From assembly GCA_002150995.1 (NCBI GenBank), contig MDHJ01000001.1, positions 2,418,001-2,482,000 of the forward strand: DNA of 64,000 nt, written 5' to 3'. Positions 52,494 through 62,826 of the stretch are shown piece by piece. Position 1 is the stretch's first letter; the number at the start of each line of letters is the position of its first letter. The position numbers were made by a program, and so were the translations under genes. Below the pieces are notes generated by a model. That model did no database searches and had not been told where the DNA came from. It worked only from the letters and a program-made list of their open reading frames with translations. The stretch comes from Clavibacter michiganensis. Lineage in GTDB: Bacteria > Actinomycetota > Actinomycetes > Actinomycetales > Microbacteriaceae.

Positions 52494-54347
52494 TCAGGGA
52501 GCGGCGGGGGCGAGCGTCCAGCGCCAGGCGTCGTCGAGGATCCCGGCCTGGTGCGACGACACCTGGACCCCGCCGACCCGCTCCTGCGCGGCCGCGAGGG
52601 CGGGGTGCTGGTAGAGCGGCAGACCGGCGCGGTCGCCGTAGATGCGGCGGTCGAGGCGCAGCAGGAGCTCGGTGCGCGCGTCGTCGTCCTCGGTGCGGCT
52701 GAGGGAGGCGAAGAGCGACGCGACATCGGGGTCGGCGGTCGCCTGGCCGTCCCGGGCGTCCGCGCGTCCCTCGTGCGCCGCGCGGATGGACGCGACCGAC
52801 GGGTACGCGTCCTCGGACGCCAGCAGCGCGGCGTCGTACGCGCCCGCCTGGTCGAGCACGCTCTCCCACTGCGGGGTGGAGCAGTCGGTGACGACGAAGC
52901 CGGCCTCGCCGGCCGAGTCGCGGATCGCCTCGAACGCGGCGATGCGGCGAGGATCGGCGGGGTCGTACAGCACGCAGACCTCGGGGGCCGCCTGGCCGGC
53001 CGAGGCGAGCAGCCGGCGGGCCTCGTCGAGGTCGACGTCGTCGAAGCGGCTCGACCCGTTGGCACGCACCTGGTCGGCGTAGCCGTCCGTCCCCGGGGAG
53101 AGGACGAACGAGTCGCGCGTGGCGGCGTCGGGGTCGAGGGGCTCCGCGGCGTCGCGGAGGATCTCGTCGCGCGGGATCGTGGCCAGGAAGGCGGTGCGGA
53201 CGGCGACGTCCGACATCGCGGGGTTGCGGGCGCCGGCGGTCTGCAGGTCGAGGCGCTCCCATGACGCGGACGCGCCGCGGACGACCTGCACGCCGTCGAG
53301 GTCGTCGAGCGCGTCGGCGACCCGGCCGTCGGCCGCCGGCGCGATCACGTCGACATCGCCGGCGGCCAGGGCCTGGACCGCGGCGTCGGGGTCCTCGATG
53401 GTGGACACGACGATGCGCTCGACCGACGGCCGGTGGAAGCCGGAGTAGTAGGGGTTGGCCCGGAGCGTGATGGAGGTGCCCGGGTCGATCGAGTCGATGG
53501 CGTACGGCCCGGACCCCACGGCCCGGTCGGGGTGCGCCGCGATCTCGGCCACGCCGAAGCCGCGGTTCCACGCGTCGGAGATGGGCGAGAGGAGCTCGGG
53601 GGCGCCGTCCTGCACGGCGTCCACCAGCGTCTGCTTGGCGCGGCCGGGGCTCGACATGTCGAGCGCGAGCTGGACGACGGCGTGCGCCGGCAGCCCGACC
53701 TCGAACGCGAGGCGCCAGTCGGGCGCGTACTCGTCGAAGACCATGGTGATCGACCGGCCGCCGTCGCCGATCTCCGGCGTGCGCGTCACGTGCGTGAGCG
53801 TCTCGTCGGCCGCGGAGTCGAACCAGACCGCCTCCTCCGGGAGCGGGCCGGTGTACCCGCCGGTGGACTCGTCGACGTACCCGGACGCGTCGAAGCCCGG
53901 GGTGTCGAGCGCGCCGGACCCCGCGGCCCAGGCGAGCAGGAGGTCGGCCGCGTCGACGGGCTCGCCGTCGGACCAGCGGACGCCCTCGGCGACGGTGTAC
54001 TCGACGGTGAAGGGGTCGCGCGAGACGACCCGCGCGGACCCGTAGCCGGGGTCGGCGGCGACCGTGCCGTCCGGGGCGACCTCCGAGAAGCGGGCGTTCG
54101 TCGCGTGTACGATCTCCCGGTTGCCGTCGGTGCCGCCGGTGCGGGAGGCCGCGTTGTAGGAGGTGAAGGACGTGGGCAGCGCGGCGCGGATCTCGGTGTC
54201 GGCGACCATCCCGGTCGTCGGCGCGCAGGCGGCGAGGCCGGCTACGAGGGCCAGCGCGACGGCGGCGGAGGCACCGCGGACGGCCCGGCGGATCCCTCGC
54301 GGGCGCCGGGCTGGAGCGGCCTCGGGGCCTCGCGTGTCGCTGTCCAT
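52494..54347 (-). CDS. Second peptide-binding lipoprotein (SBP family 5)
   Basis: 617 residues. Signal with lipobox GLAAC (Cys ~41). SBP_bac_5 features: FTVEYTVAEGVRWSDGEPVDAADLLLAW, GSGPYAIDSIDPGTSITLRANPYY and RIIVSTIEDPDAAVQALAAGDVDV-like segment. It is clearly paralogous to the binding protein at 59770, sharing VxWSDGxPVDAADxLLxWAA and the TPEIGDxGRS piece. It follows oppDF by 109 bases including a hairpin, so it may be expressed separately. Probably widens the peptide range of the importer. Confidence 0.87.
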   Translation of the reverse strand: MDSDTRGPEAAPARRPRGIRRAVRGASAAVALALVAGLAACAPTTGMVADTEIRAALPTSFTSYNAASRTGGTDGNREIVHATNARFSEVAPDGTVAADPGYGSARVVSRDPFTVEYTVAEGVRWSDGEPVDAADLLLAWAAGSGALDTPGFDASGYVDESTGGYTGPLPEEAVWFDSAADETLTHVTRTPEIGDGGRSITMVFDEYAPDWRLAFEVGLPAHAVVQLALDMSSPGRAKQTLVDAVQDGAPELLSPISDAWNRGFGVAEIAAHPDRAVGSGPYAIDSIDPGTSITLRANPYYSGFHRPSVERIVVSTIEDPDAAVQALAAGDVDVIAPAADGRVADALDDLDGVQVVRGASASWERLDLQTAGARNPAMSDVAVRTAFLATIPRDEILRDAAEPLDPDAATRDSFVLSPGTDGYADQVRANGSSRFDDVDLDEARRLLASAGQAAPEVCVLYDPADPRRIAAFEAIRDSAGEAGFVVTDCSTPQWESVLDQAGAYDAALLASEDAYPSVASIRAAHEGRADARDGQATADPDVASLFASLSRTEDDDARTELLLRLDRRIYGDRAGLPLYQHPALAAAQERVGGVQVSSHQAGILDDAWRWTLAPAAP

Positions 54348-54390
54348 CGCGGACGATCCTACGCGAGCGGCATGACGAGGCCCGCCGCCC

Positions 54391-54414
54391 GCGCGCCCCC
54401 GGGAGGGGGTGCGC
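54391..54414 (-). terminator. Hairpin between oppDF and the second binding protein gene's start
   Basis: Stem of five C:G pairs (ccccc/ggggg, loop ggga) extended by gcgcg/tgcgc with one G-U pair. Located between the oppDF stop (54457) and the start of the second binding protein (54347). May reduce read-through. Confidence 0.5.
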
Positions 54415-54456
54415 CGGACGGCGGGCCGGGTGGTGCGGGCGTGGGCGCGCCGCGGA

Positions 54457-56148
<1,692 letters not shown>

Positions 56149-56219
56149 GCTGCGGCCTCCTGGCTGGTGGAAGTAGGGGTGTCGGGGGGCGTCGATGCGG
56201 GCCGTGGGACGATGAGGCC

Positions 56220-56825
56220 ATGGATCAGCCCGTCGTCATCCGCCCGTCGTTCGGACGCCTGCTGACCGTGATCGTCTCGGCGATCGCGGTCCTGGTGCTC
56301 GTGAGCACCGTGGTCGGTGGTCGTGCCGACCTCCTGCCGACGGCGGTGTGGGCTCCGCTGATGCTGGCCTACGCGTCGTGGCTCGTCTTCTGGAACCCGC
56401 GGGTGCGCATCGCCACGGAGGGCGTCGAGATCCGCAACGTCTTCCGCACGCACGACATCTCGTGGCCGGCGATCCGCCGGGTGGACACGAAGTGGGCCCT
56501 GAACATCACGACCGCGCACGAGCGCGTCACGGCCTGGGCCGCTCCGGCGCCCGGCCGGCACTCGAACGCCTACATCACGACGAAGGAGGAGCGGAACCAG
56601 CCGTACCTCAGCGCCATGATGCAGGACGCCCGTCGCGGGGACCTGCCGCGCACCGACTCGGGCGACGCGGCCACGGTGATCCGGCTGCGCCTGGCCGACC
56701 TCGCCGAGGCGGGCCACCTGGGCGGCCCGGTCGAGGAGGAGGCCCGCCGCGTCCGTACGCACTGGGTCGAGATCGCGGTGCTGGCGGTGCTGGTCGTCGC
56801 GACCGTGGCGAGCAGCCTGGTCTGA
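56220..56825 (+). CDS. PH-domain membrane protein
   Basis: 201 residues. Two N-terminal helices (LLTVIVSAIAVLVLVSTVVGG, AVWAPLMLAYASWLVF), then a bacterial PH-like stretch (RIATEGVEIRNVFRTHDISWPAIRRVD...ITTAHERVTAWAAPAPGR) and a last helix (VEIAVLAVLVVATVASSLV). Family members are small integral proteins of unknown function, common in actinobacteria. It is encoded against the surrounding peptide transporter operon: convergent with dppC (54 bases apart) and divergent from oppDF (71 bases between starts). Confidence 0.75.
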   Translation: MDQPVVIRPSFGRLLTVIVSAIAVLVLVSTVVGGRADLLPTAVWAPLMLAYASWLVFWNPRVRIATEGVEIRNVFRTHDISWPAIRRVDTKWALNITTAHERVTAWAAPAPGRHSNAYITTKEERNQPYLSAMMQDARRGDLPRTDSGDAATVIRLRLADLAEAGHLGGPVEEEARRVRTHWVEIAVLAVLVVATVASSLV

Positions 56826-56878
56826 GACCGGACCGGAGCCGCGGGCGGGGCCGACGGGCCGGCGCGTCGCCGTGATCG

Positions 56879-58060
56879 TCATCGGCCGTCCGTGCGGTCG
56901 GACGCCGGGCCGTCGGCCTGCGAGTCCGGTCGCGCGGACCCGACGGGCGGCGGGACGCGGACGCCCTCGGCGCCCGAGCCTGCCTTCGGGCCGCTGTCGC
57001 GTCCGCCGCGGCCCGTGAGCATGGCGAACATCTGGCGGTAGGGGCCCTGTCCGCCCGGCATGCGCCGCTGGCGCGGGTCGAACGCGTCGCGCAGGCCGTC
57101 GCCGATGAAGTTGATCGACAGCGCGATGATGATGATGAACAGGCCCGGGAACCAGAACAGCCACGGCCGGGTCGAGAAGGCGCCCTGGTACTCGTTGATG
57201 ATCTGGCCGAGCGAGACGTCCGGCGGCCGGATGCCGAAGCCGAGGAAGGACAGCGCAGCCTCGAGCAGGATGGCCGCGCTCATGAGCAACGTCGTCGACA
57301 CGATGACGACGCCGATGGCGTTCGGCAGGATGTGCCGGAAGACGATGCGGCTGTTGGAGGCTCCAGCGACGCGGGCGGCATCGACGAACTCGCGCTCGCG
57401 GAGGCTGAGGAACTCTCCGCGCACGAGGCGCGCGAGGCTCGGCCAGCCGACCAGACCGAGCGTCACGCCGAGCACGGCCGCTCCGAGGCTGCCGAAGGTG
57501 CGGCCGAGGACGGCGGCGATGACGATGACCGGGATCACGATGATCAGGTCGGTGAAGCGCATCAGGATCGAGTCGATGCGGCCACGGAAGAACCCGGCGA
57601 GGGCGCCGATCACGATGCCGAGGAACGCGGCGATGATGCCGTATACGACCATCACGACGATGGACTGCTGCGTGCCGCGCATGACGCGGGCGAAGATGTC
57701 GCGCCCGATCTCGTCCTGGCCGAAGGGGTGGGAGCCGAACTGGAACGGCAGCACCCATGTCGGGTCGCCGCCGTTGACGATGGGCGAGGCGTTCTCGTAG
57801 CCCCACATCCACCACCCAGGGATGCGCAGGCCGAGGAACTGGATGCCGACGGAGGAGTACACGAGGATCGCGACCAGGACGAGCACGACGAGCGCGGTCA
57901 TCGCGCCCTTGTGACGCAGGAACCGACGGCGGACGACGGTGCCCTGGCTGAGGCCCTCGATCTCGCGCTGCTCGATGGTCAGCTCGGAGTTGGCACCGCC
58001 CTCGGGCAGGTTCGGGTCGTTGTGGGGGTCGTTGGGGTTCCCCATCAGTGCGTTCGTCAT
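56879..58060 (-). CDS. Peptide ABC transporter permease DppC
   Basis: 393 residues. An N-terminal cytosolic lead with the usual OppC-type start, then a first helix (ALVVLVLVAILVYSSVGIQF), a periplasmic loop (GSHPFGQDEIGRDIFARVM, the DppC hallmark) and five more helices. The EAA loop is VDAARVAGASNSRIVFRHILPNAIG. The C-terminal ~60 residues are Gly/Arg/Ser-rich and poorly conserved. It begins three bases after the dppB stop, so they are co-translated. Confidence 0.93.
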   Translation of the reverse strand: MTNALMGNPNDPHNDPNLPEGGANSELTIEQREIEGLSQGTVVRRRFLRHKGAMTALVVLVLVAILVYSSVGIQFLGLRIPGWWMWGYENASPIVNGGDPTWVLPFQFGSHPFGQDEIGRDIFARVMRGTQQSIVVMVVYGIIAAFLGIVIGALAGFFRGRIDSILMRFTDLIIVIPVIVIAAVLGRTFGSLGAAVLGVTLGLVGWPSLARLVRGEFLSLREREFVDAARVAGASNSRIVFRHILPNAIGVVIVSTTLLMSAAILLEAALSFLGFGIRPPDVSLGQIINEYQGAFSTRPWLFWFPGLFIIIIALSINFIGDGLRDAFDPRQRRMPGGQGPYRQMFAMLTGRGGRDSGPKAGSGAEGVRVPPPVGSARPDSQADGPASDRTDGR

Positions 58061-58063
58061 GTG

Positions 58064-59590
58064 TCAGCTCACCCGGATTCGAGGATCGAGGACCGAGTAC
58101 AGGATGTCGGCCAGCATGTTGAAGATCACGGTCAGGATGCTGGTGATCAGGATGAATCCCATCAGGGGGTTGAGGTCGGTGGTGCGCAGGGCGTCCTGGA
58201 AGATCGACCCCATGCCCTTCCACGCGAAGATCGTCTCCGTGATGACCGCGCCGCCGATGAGCGCGCCGACGTCGAAGGCGATGACGGTGGCGACGGGGAT
58301 CATGGCGTTGCGGAACGCGTGCCGCATGATGACGGTGCGCTCGGTGAGGCCCTTCGCGCGCGCGGTGCGCACGTAGTCCTGGTTCATGACCTCGAGCAGG
58401 CTCGCCCGCGAGTAGCGCGAGTAGCTGGCCACCGAGATGAGCAGCAGCGCGATGGTGGGCAGGAGGAGGTGCGTGTAGCTGTCGAGCATGCCCTGCCAGA
58501 CCGAGCCGTTGAGGCCCGGGGTGACGGCGCCGACGGTGGCGATGGGGCGCCCGCGCGTGTTCTGCACGTAGTCCGGCCACACCTGCATGACGCGGTCGAC
58601 GATGATCAGCAGCGCCACGAGCCCGCCGGTGATGGCGGCGCCGCGCGCCACGATCGGCTTGTCGTTCTGACCCACTACGTAGCCGACGACGATGCCGACC
58701 ACGGCGAAGGCCGCGATGAGGACGAGCGTGATCCACCAGGGGGCGGAGACCGTGAGCACGTACTGGAGCGGGAACCAGAGCGCGGCGCCGAGGGCGGCCA
58801 TGCCGAGCGCGGAGTAGAACGCGCGCCGGTTGCGCAGGCCCGTGGAGAGCGACGTGATGAGCACCGCGATGAGCGCGCCGAGCGCGGCGATGAGGAGGAT
58901 GCCGAGCCCCGGGCGCGCGAACCACTCGGTGATCGTGAGGTACGTGAGCACGATCGCGGTGATGACGGTGGCGGAGCCGAACACGACGAGGCGGGGCTTC
59001 GGGTCGCCGCCGATGATGCTCATCCAGACGAAGCCGGAGAGGAGGGACAGCACCACGATGACCAGCGGCGGTATCGAGGGGTCCGTCAGGAAGTCGTTGA
59101 AGCCGATGGCGACGTACTGCTTCAGCAGCACGGCCACGAAGAAGACGGGGAGGGAGAAGAAGAGGAACGACGAGAACGTGACCGTGTAGTCGTAGCCGCT
59201 GTACTGGCGGAGGGCCGTCGTCATGCCGATGGCGACGCCGATGATGACGGCGATGACGGTGGCTATGGTCACCAGCTGGATGGTCTGGCCGGCCGCCGTG
59301 GCGATCATGCCGTTGACCTCGCGGCCGTCGATGGCGCGCCCCAGGTCGATCTGGCCGATGAACACCTTGAAGACGCCGGCGAGCCAGGTGAAGTAGCGCA
59401 GCGGCGGCGGCACGTCGAGGTTCAGCGCCTCCGTGCGGGCCGCGATGAGCGCGTCGCGGTTGGGCGAAGGCGACTCGCGCAGGTCGGCGAGCGGATCACC
59501 CGAGTTGGCGGCCAGGTTGTAGATGATGAAGCTGGCGCCCAGGAGGACGAAGAACGACGCGATGAGGCGTCTCAAGACGAAGGTAAGCAC
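58064..59590 (-). CDS. Peptide ABC transporter permease DppB with large internal membrane insertion
   Basis: 508 residues from GTG 59590 (start gives LTFVLRRLIASFFVLLGASFIIY, the standard DppB N-terminus). The C-terminal half has the normal EAA region DYVRTARAKGLTERTVIMRHAFRNAMIPV and final helices GALIGGAVITETIF...GFILITSILTVIFNML. Between about residues 165 and 355 there is an extra block with five or six membrane helices (LVIVVLSLLSGFVWMS, LVVFGSATVITAIVLTYLTI, ILLIAALGALIAVLITSL...). Family members are ~310-340 residues, so this block is an addition of ~190 residues. It is in frame and has no stop. Confidence 0.9.
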   Translation of the reverse strand: MLTFVLRRLIASFFVLLGASFIIYNLAANSGDPLADLRESPSPNRDALIAARTEALNLDVPPPLRYFTWLAGVFKVFIGQIDLGRAIDGREVNGMIATAAGQTIQLVTIATVIAVIIGVAIGMTTALRQYSGYDYTVTFSSFLFFSLPVFFVAVLLKQYVAIGFNDFLTDPSIPPLVIVVLSLLSGFVWMSIIGGDPKPRLVVFGSATVITAIVLTYLTITEWFARPGLGILLIAALGALIAVLITSLSTGLRNRRAFYSALGMAALGAALWFPLQYVLTVSAPWWITLVLIAAFAVVGIVVGYVVGQNDKPIVARGAAITGGLVALLIIVDRVMQVWPDYVQNTRGRPIATVGAVTPGLNGSVWQGMLDSYTHLLLPTIALLLISVASYSRYSRASLLEVMNQDYVRTARAKGLTERTVIMRHAFRNAMIPVATVIAFDVGALIGGAVITETIFAWKGMGSIFQDALRTTDLNPLMGFILITSILTVIFNMLADILYSVLDPRIRVS

Positions 59591-59695
59591 AGGGCGACGA
59601 CGTCCCTTTCTGTGTTCGGCCAGGGCTCGTGACCCGACCCGACGAGAGCATACGCGGCCGGATCCGCGGATCACGAATCGGCAACGGACATGGAG

Positions 59696-59727
59696 AGGGT
59701 GCCGAGGCCAGGTGGCCTCGGCACCCT
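59696..59727 (-). terminator. Perfect hairpin between the binding protein and permease genes (first of two)
   Basis: Perfect 15-bp inverted repeat agggtgccgaggcca/tggcctcggcaccct separated by gg. It follows the binding protein stop (59770) and precedes dppB. Strong candidate for partial termination or 3'-end protection giving more binding protein than permease. Confidence 0.8.
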
Positions 59728-59728
59728 C

Positions 59729-59755
59729 ACGCTCACCCCGTTCGGGGGTGAGCGT
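59729..59755 (-). terminator. Second adjacent hairpin after the binding protein gene
   Basis: Perfect 11-bp stem acgctcacccc/ggggtgagcgt with a 5-base loop, ending 14 bases before the binding-protein stop side. Tandem with the hairpin at 59696-59727. Confidence 0.75.
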
Positions 59756-59769
59756 TCACTGCTGCCGTG

Positions 59770-61614
59770 CTACTCGGCGGAGGTGTTCGCCGGTGCCCAC
59801 TCGTAGAAGTTCCAGAAGAACGTCGGGGAGAGGAAGGCCGGCTTGACGCCCGTCACCGTGTCGCTCCAGGCCGTGAGGCCCGGGAACTGGAAGATCGGCG
59901 TCGTCCAGCTCTGCTCCTGGATGAGCGTCTCCGCCTGGATCAGGATGTCGCGCTGCTTGTCCGGGTCGGTCTCGGTGTCGAGCTGCGTGAACAGGTCGTC
60001 GATCTCCGGGTTGGACCAGCCGTAGTAGTTGTTGATGCCGCCGGTCTGGTAGTTCGGGCCGGACTCGCCGACCGCGAGGCTCGTGGACTGCCATCCGAAG
60101 AGGGCGATGTCGTACGAGTCGGTCTTGCTGGAGAGGTCGGCGCCCCACGTCGCGCTGTTCACGTCGATGAGGTTGAAGCCGGCCTGGCTGGCCGACTGGC
60201 GCATGAGCTCGAACTCCTGCTGGCGACGGGTGTTGCCCTGGCCGTAGAGGACGCGGGCGTCGATCGTGCCCGTGACGCCGGCCTCGGCGAGGAGCGCCTT
60301 GGCGCCCTCGATGTCGACCGTCTGGTCGGCGTAGCCGTTCTCCTTCACGGAGGCCTCGTAGTTCTCCGTGCCGGGCACGAAGACGTTCGAGTTGCGGAGC
60401 TCCGCGTCCTCCTGGAGGGGCTTGATGAGCTTCTCGAGGATCTCCTCGCGCGGCAGGGTCTTGAAGAACGCCTGGCGGACGAGCTTCGCCTTCTCCTCGT
60501 CGCCGCCGAACTTCGCCGCGTCGAACGCGCCGCCGTTGGTGGTCTGGAGGTCGACGTGCTCGTACGTGCCCTCTGCCTGGCCCTTGTACTCGACGCCGCT
60601 GAGGCCCTGGACCTGCTTGAGGAGGTCAGCCGTGGGCTGGCCGGACGCGATCGAGACCTCGCCGTTCTCGAGGGCCTGGATCTGCGCCTGCGGGTCGGCG
60701 ATGAAGCGGACCGTGATCTCCTGGTACTTCGGCTTCTTGCTGCCGGTGTACTCGGGGTTCGCGGTGAGCGTCACGTACTGGTCGGCCTTGAGGTCCGAGA
60801 TGACGTACTGGCCGGTGGCCAGCGTCTTCTGCGCCTCGGCGGGCATGTCCGAGTAGCGGTAGCCGTCGTTCCAGATCTTGGAGACCGGGGCGAGGACGCT
60901 GGCGTCCTTGTCCTGGATCGCCGTGATCAGCTTGTCCTTGGCGTCCTCGGCCGACAGGTCGTCGTCCGGGAAGGCGAGCTGGGTCGTGCCGTGGGCGGAG
61001 ACGCCGACGCCGTTGCCGGTCGCGACCTCCCAGTCGACGTACGGCTTGTCGTACGTGTAGGTCAGGCTGCGGCCGTCGTCGCCGATCTCGGGGGTCTGCG
61101 TGACGAGGCCGAGGCGCGTGTCCGCCACGGCGCCGGAGTTGAAGAAGACCTGGTCGTCGCCGGTGGTGACCGCGCCGGTCTCCTCGTCGGTCTGGACGTC
61201 GTCGCCGCCGACCGTGTTGACGTTCGTGGTGTTCGCCGCCCAGTTGAGCAGCATGTCCGCCGCGTCGACGGGGGTGCCGTCGCTCCACTTGACGCCGTCC
61301 TTGATGGTGAACTTCACCACGAGCGGGTCGTCGGAGACCTTCTCGTAGGTGCCGAAGTCCTCGTCCTTCACCAGGGTCGGGCCGTCGTCGTAGTAGTTGA
61401 ACGAGCGGTTCGTCAGGTAGACGATGTTCGTGTTGGCGGTCGCGTTGCCGGTCGCCGACAGGTTGTTGTACTCGAGGAACGGGTCGTTCCAGGCCACGGT
61501 GATCGAAGAGCCGTCGATGACCTCGGACTCCTGAGCGGGCGCAGAGCAGCCGCTGAGGACGAGGGCACCGGAGACAATTGCAGCACCAGCCACCACAAGG
61601 CGTCTGATTTTCAA
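59770..61614 (-). CDS. Peptide-binding lipoprotein DppA-like (SBP family 5)
   Basis: 614 residues. TTG at 61614 is the start: aggagg lies four bases upstream, and the protein then begins KIRRLVVAGAAIVSGALVLSGC with lipobox Cys ~23. SBP_bac_5 pieces: KFTIKDGVKWSDGTPVDAADMLLNWA, ATGQYVISDLKADQYVTLTANPEY, ITVRFIADPQAQIQALENGEV. Near the end YDIALFGWQST and NNYYGWSNPEIDDLF are typical. It is the first gene of the peptide importer (A, B, C, then DF, then a paralogous binding protein). Two hairpins follow it, suggesting higher expression than the permeases. Confidence 0.93.
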   Translation of the reverse strand: MKIRRLVVAGAAIVSGALVLSGCSAPAQESEVIDGSSITVAWNDPFLEYNNLSATGNATANTNIVYLTNRSFNYYDDGPTLVKDEDFGTYEKVSDDPLVVKFTIKDGVKWSDGTPVDAADMLLNWAANTTNVNTVGGDDVQTDEETGAVTTGDDQVFFNSGAVADTRLGLVTQTPEIGDDGRSLTYTYDKPYVDWEVATGNGVGVSAHGTTQLAFPDDDLSAEDAKDKLITAIQDKDASVLAPVSKIWNDGYRYSDMPAEAQKTLATGQYVISDLKADQYVTLTANPEYTGSKKPKYQEITVRFIADPQAQIQALENGEVSIASGQPTADLLKQVQGLSGVEYKGQAEGTYEHVDLQTTNGGAFDAAKFGGDEEKAKLVRQAFFKTLPREEILEKLIKPLQEDAELRNSNVFVPGTENYEASVKENGYADQTVDIEGAKALLAEAGVTGTIDARVLYGQGNTRRQQEFELMRQSASQAGFNLIDVNSATWGADLSSKTDSYDIALFGWQSTSLAVGESGPNYQTGGINNYYGWSNPEIDDLFTQLDTETDPDKQRDILIQAETLIQEQSWTTPIFQFPGLTAWSDTVTGVKPAFLSPTFFWNFYEWAPANTSAE

Positions 61615-61681
61615 TGTTCCTCCTGTGCATGGGAATGGCGCGGACCCACCGTGCGTGCGGTCGACCGCGCAGATAAGAACG

Positions 61682-61710
61682 ACCCTAGGTACGGCTGGGA
61701 GTCTTTGCAA
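61682..61710 (-). promoter_or_regulatory. Candidate sigma-70-type promoter of the peptide importer
   Basis: On the minus strand: -35 ttgcaa (61705-61710), 17-base spacer, -10 tagggt (61682-61687). It predicts a ~60-base leader to the TTG start at 61614, and lies in a locally A/T-richer stretch. Confidence 0.55.
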
Positions 61711-61725
61711 AAACTGGACCCAAAC

Positions 61726-61741
61726 GTTACATACCGGTAAC
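61726..61741. promoter_or_regulatory. Inverted repeat upstream of the importer promoter
   Basis: gttac-N6-gtaac, 16 bases upstream of the -35 box at 61705-61710. Possible binding site for a regulator (activator position) of the importer or of the divergent gene at 61904. No regulator assigned. Confidence 0.35.
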
Positions 61742-61903
61742 TCGGACGCGCGGATCCGCGCGTCGGGGTCCGGATCCGTGCGTCTCGACCGTCGGGATCG
61801 CGCGTTCCCACCGCCTCCGGCGACGGATCGCGTCGTCCGGGGCCTCACCGGCCACGCCCAGCCGCCGGGCGGCCGGGCAGGCGCGCGCGCCTAGGATCGG
61901 CCC

Positions 61904-62719
61904 GTGCCCGACGCTCCCGACCGCCCCCGCGCCCCCCGTCCGCCGCTGGAGCGCGCGGCGCGGACGCGGCTCCGGTGGGAGATCGCGATCGTGCTCGGGC
62001 TCTCCCTCGGGGCGAGCGCGGTGTACTCGGTCCTCCGCATCGTCGACCTGTCGACCCGCACCGAGTCGCTGGGGTCGCAGAGCGCGACCATCAACCGGAG
62101 CCTGAACGACCGGCATGTGTTCGACCTCCTCTACCAGCTGCTCGATGTCGCGACAGCGCTCGTGCCGGTGGCCCTCGTGCTCTACCTCCTGTGGCAGCCC
62201 GGCCGGAGCACGTTCCGCCGCATCGGCCTCGACCTCACCCGGCCCGGACGCGACGTCGCCGCCGGGTTCGGGCTCGCCGCGCTCATCGGCGTGCCCGGGC
62301 TCGGGCTGTACTTCGCGGGCCGGGCCCTCGGGATCACCGTCGACGTGGTGCCGACCGCCCTCGACTCCTACTGGTGGACCGTGCCGGTGCTCGTGCTGGT
62401 CGCGCTCCGCGCGGCCCTGCAGGAGGAGGTGATCGTCGTCGGCTACCTCTTCACACGGCTCCGCGAGCTCGGCTGGGGGAACGGGCGGCTCGGGACGTGG
62501 ACCGTGATCCTCGCTGCGGCGGTGCTGCGGGGCAGCTACCACCTGTACCAGGGCTACGGGCCCTTCGTCGGCAACGTGGCGATGGGGGTCGTGTTCGGCT
62601 GGTGCTACGTGCGGTTCGGCCGGACGGCGCCCCTCGTGGTGGCCCACCTGATCCTCGACGTCGTGAGCTTCGTGGGGTACCCGGTGGCGCTGCAGCTGCT
62701 GCCCGGGCTGTTCTCCTGA
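61904..62719 (+). CDS. CPBP-family intramembrane metalloprotease
   Basis: 271 residues with about eight membrane helices. Family motif EExxxxxG in LQEEVIVVGYLFTRL (~170), the second-motif region around HLYQGYGPFVGNVAMGVVFGW and the third His in PLVVAHLILDVVSFVG. CPBP proteins are related to eukaryotic CaaX prenyl proteases; bacterial members often act in immunity or membrane quality control. Start is GTG at 61904. It is divergent from the peptide importer (289-base gap holding that promoter), with a hairpin just after its stop. Substrate unknown. Confidence 0.85.
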   Translation: MPDAPDRPRAPRPPLERAARTRLRWEIAIVLGLSLGASAVYSVLRIVDLSTRTESLGSQSATINRSLNDRHVFDLLYQLLDVATALVPVALVLYLLWQPGRSTFRRIGLDLTRPGRDVAAGFGLAALIGVPGLGLYFAGRALGITVDVVPTALDSYWWTVPVLVLVALRAALQEEVIVVGYLFTRLRELGWGNGRLGTWTVILAAAVLRGSYHLYQGYGPFVGNVAMGVVFGWCYVRFGRTAPLVVAHLILDVVSFVGYPVALQLLPGLFS

Positions 62720-62722
62720 GCC

Positions 62723-62750
62723 GGCCCGCCGGACGATCCGGGGGCGGGCC
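62723..62750 (+). terminator. Hairpin after the CPBP gene
   Basis: Stem ggcccgcc/ggcgggcc, with inner gga/tcc pairing, four bases beyond the stop at 62719. Likely terminator. Confidence 0.6.
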
Positions 62751-62751
62751 C

Positions 62752-62781
62752 TGGTCAACACCCCTCGCCTGTGCCTAACCT
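62752..62781 (+). promoter_or_regulatory. Candidate promoter for the DUF485-symporter pair
   Basis: -35 tggtca (62752-62757), 18-base spacer, -10 taacct (62776-62781). A small hairpin (gccgcac/gtgcggc, 62788-62807) follows in the leader, then aggaga just before ATG 62827. Confidence 0.45.
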
Positions 62782-62826
62782 GGGAATGCCGCACGACGAG
62801 GTGCGGCCTCATCTCGAGGAGATCAC

